6,615 nt of DNA, taken from contig QIKS01000116.1 of NCBI GenBank assembly GCA_003233025.1, positions 1 to 6,615 on the forward strand. Direction: 5' to 3'. Below, piece by piece: positions 5,772-6,615 of the stretch (position 1 is the first letter of the stretch; every line of letters begins with the position of its first letter). The DNA is from Hellea balneolensis. Lineage in GTDB: Bacteria > Pseudomonadota > Alphaproteobacteria > Caulobacterales > Maricaulaceae. The position numbers were made by a program, and so were the translations under genes. The notes under the pieces are model-generated. The model saw only the letters and a program-made list of their open reading frames with translations, did no database searches and was not told where the DNA came from.

Positions 5772-6575
5772 ATGCCGGATCCTCAATATCAACAAGCCTT
5801 GGCGCGCACAATCATTTCCTTGAAAGGCGATGATGTCACGGATTTTTTAGAAGGTTTGATTTGCAATAGCCTGCAATCTGATTTGACATTCGCTGCCCTA
5901 CTGACGCCGCAAGGTAAAATCATCGCCGATTTTTTTGTCCACCGGCTTGCGCCGGATCATTTAATCTTGGAAACTCCGACCAAATTTGGCAAAGCCCTCA
6001 TCCTTCGCCTCAACATGTATAAATTGCGCGCCAAAATTCATATCGAAGATGTCAGCGACAAATATTTTATCCATGCACTTTGGGGCGCGCCAAGCAATAT
6101 CGGCCAACCCGACCCACGCAAAAAAGGACTGGGGCAAAGAGTATTGTCAGAAAGTGCCTTCAGCACCGAGCCGCCAGATGATTATGACCGCCACCGCCTG
6201 CGCCTCGCCGTGCCAGATAGCCAATGGGATTTCGGCACCGAGCAAATGTTCCCGGCAGACGCAAATATGGATTTGCTAAACGGTGTGGATTACAAAAAGG
6301 GCTGTTTTATCGGCCAGGAGGTGGTCTCGCGCATGCACCGCAAGACCAATGTGCGCAAGCGGATGCGGGCCGTGAAATTGCCCGATGCGGCCCAAATTGA
6401 TGCCAAGGCAGGTGATACGATAAAAGCCGGCGGGCGCACCATCGGAACCCTGGCACATGTCAGAGGTGATATGGGCATGGCCTTAATCCGGCTTGACCGA
6501 TTGGCGAAAGCGGGCGACACTCTTACGGTGAATGATAACACCGTAATGATAGTGGAACCTCGGATTGACGGATGA
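5772..6575 (+). CDS. ygfZ: YgfZ/GcvT-like folate-binding protein, Fe-S cluster maintenance
   Basis: Cytosolic protein of 267 residues related to the T-protein of glycine cleavage but lacking that role. YgfZ (mitochondrial homologue IBA57) binds tetrahydrofolate and supports assembly or repair of certain Fe-S enzymes such as MiaB. N-terminal landmarks are ISLKGDDVTDFLEGLICN (15-32) and LLTPQGKIIADFFVHR (43-58). Later come FPADANMDLLNGVDY (160-174) and the diagnostic KGCFIGQE (176-183), with Cys178 as the functionally required cysteine of the K-G-C-[YF]-x-G-Q-E motif, then VVSRMHRKTNVRKR. The C-terminal barrel-like region includes GRTIGTL and GMALIRLD. The 'RKT' after the motif replaces the 'RG' of enterobacterial YgfZ, which I believe is common in alphaproteobacteria. 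It diverges from the glycosyltransferase gene. A further gene appears to start 20 bp after its TGA and is probably cotranscribed. Confidence 0.93.
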   Translation: MPDPQYQQALARTIISLKGDDVTDFLEGLICNSLQSDLTFAALLTPQGKIIADFFVHRLAPDHLILETPTKFGKALILRLNMYKLRAKIHIEDVSDKYFIHALWGAPSNIGQPDPRKKGLGQRVLSESAFSTEPPDDYDRHRLRLAVPDSQWDFGTEQMFPADANMDLLNGVDYKKGCFIGQEVVSRMHRKTNVRKRMRAVKLPDAAQIDAKAGDTIKAGGRTIGTLAHVRGDMGMALIRLDRLAKAGDTLTVNDNTVMIVEPRIDG

Positions 6576-6595
6576 AACAATAGAAATAAGGCGCA

Positions 6596-6615
6596 ATGAC
6601 CCGGCAGCTCTGGCT
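6596..6615 (+). CDS. Probable start of another gene, cut by the right edge
   Basis: ATG at 6596 is preceded by TAAGG (6587-6591) with 4 nt spacing and lies 20 bp after the ygfZ stop. The six readable codons give MTRQLW. The frame is open to the window end. The evidence is only the ribosome-binding site and the spacing; no product can be named. Confidence 0.4.

Noticed and set aside
5639..5833. A 64-codon plus-strand frame across the glycosyltransferase-ygfZ divergent region
   Set aside because: It covers the promoter region and overlaps the start of ygfZ in another frame. ygfZ has the strong Shine-Dalgarno and the recognised protein.

Overview
The window reads as ordinary chromosomal DNA of a Gram-negative bacterium, most likely an alphaproteobacterium. 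Three things point there: an outer-membrane porin and a lipoprotein, the YggT-FolD pairing, and a YgfZ signature of the 'KGCFIGQEVVSRM' type. Base composition looks moderate (about half GC by eye) and does not visibly shift between genes. Assignment to a Maricaulales/Hyphomonadaceae-like marine lineage is only a guess. I see no tRNA, rRNA, CRISPR array, insertion sequence or phage gene.

Layout. (1) Positions 1-90, plus strand: the last 29 codons of a gene cut by the window edge, possibly an indolepyruvate ferredoxin oxidoreductase. (2) Positions 69-2566, minus strand: a compact four-gene run transcribed in the order MarC-family membrane protein, YggT, folD, udk. Its gaps are 21 bp, 9 bp and a 4-bp ATGA overlap, so it is almost certainly one transcript. 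udk ends 22 bp inside the convergent gene at the left edge. (3) Positions 2705-4425, plus strand: a Porin_O_P outer-membrane porin followed after 17 bp by a lipoprotein of unknown function. This pair diverges from the MarC run across 138 bp. (4) Positions 4482-5639, minus strand: a GT4-type glycosyltransferase with a very basic C-terminal tail, convergent with the lipoprotein and preceded by a good sigma70-like promoter. (5) Positions 5772-6575, plus strand: ygfZ, then the first codons of another gene at 6596.

How the genes relate. FolD supplies one-carbon folates and YgfZ is a folate-binding Fe-S maintenance protein, but they lie in separate units. Udk salvages pyrimidine nucleosides. The porin, lipoprotein and glycosyltransferase are all envelope-related but do not form an obvious single pathway. 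I found no new defence, mobile or regulatory system. The items most worth a second look are the uncharacterised lipoprotein (histidine cluster, two extra cysteines, coupled to a porin) and the cationic tail of the glycosyltransferase. Four gene starts were chosen by ribosome-binding site or signal-peptide logic rather than by longest reading frame (udk, folD, MarC, porin).
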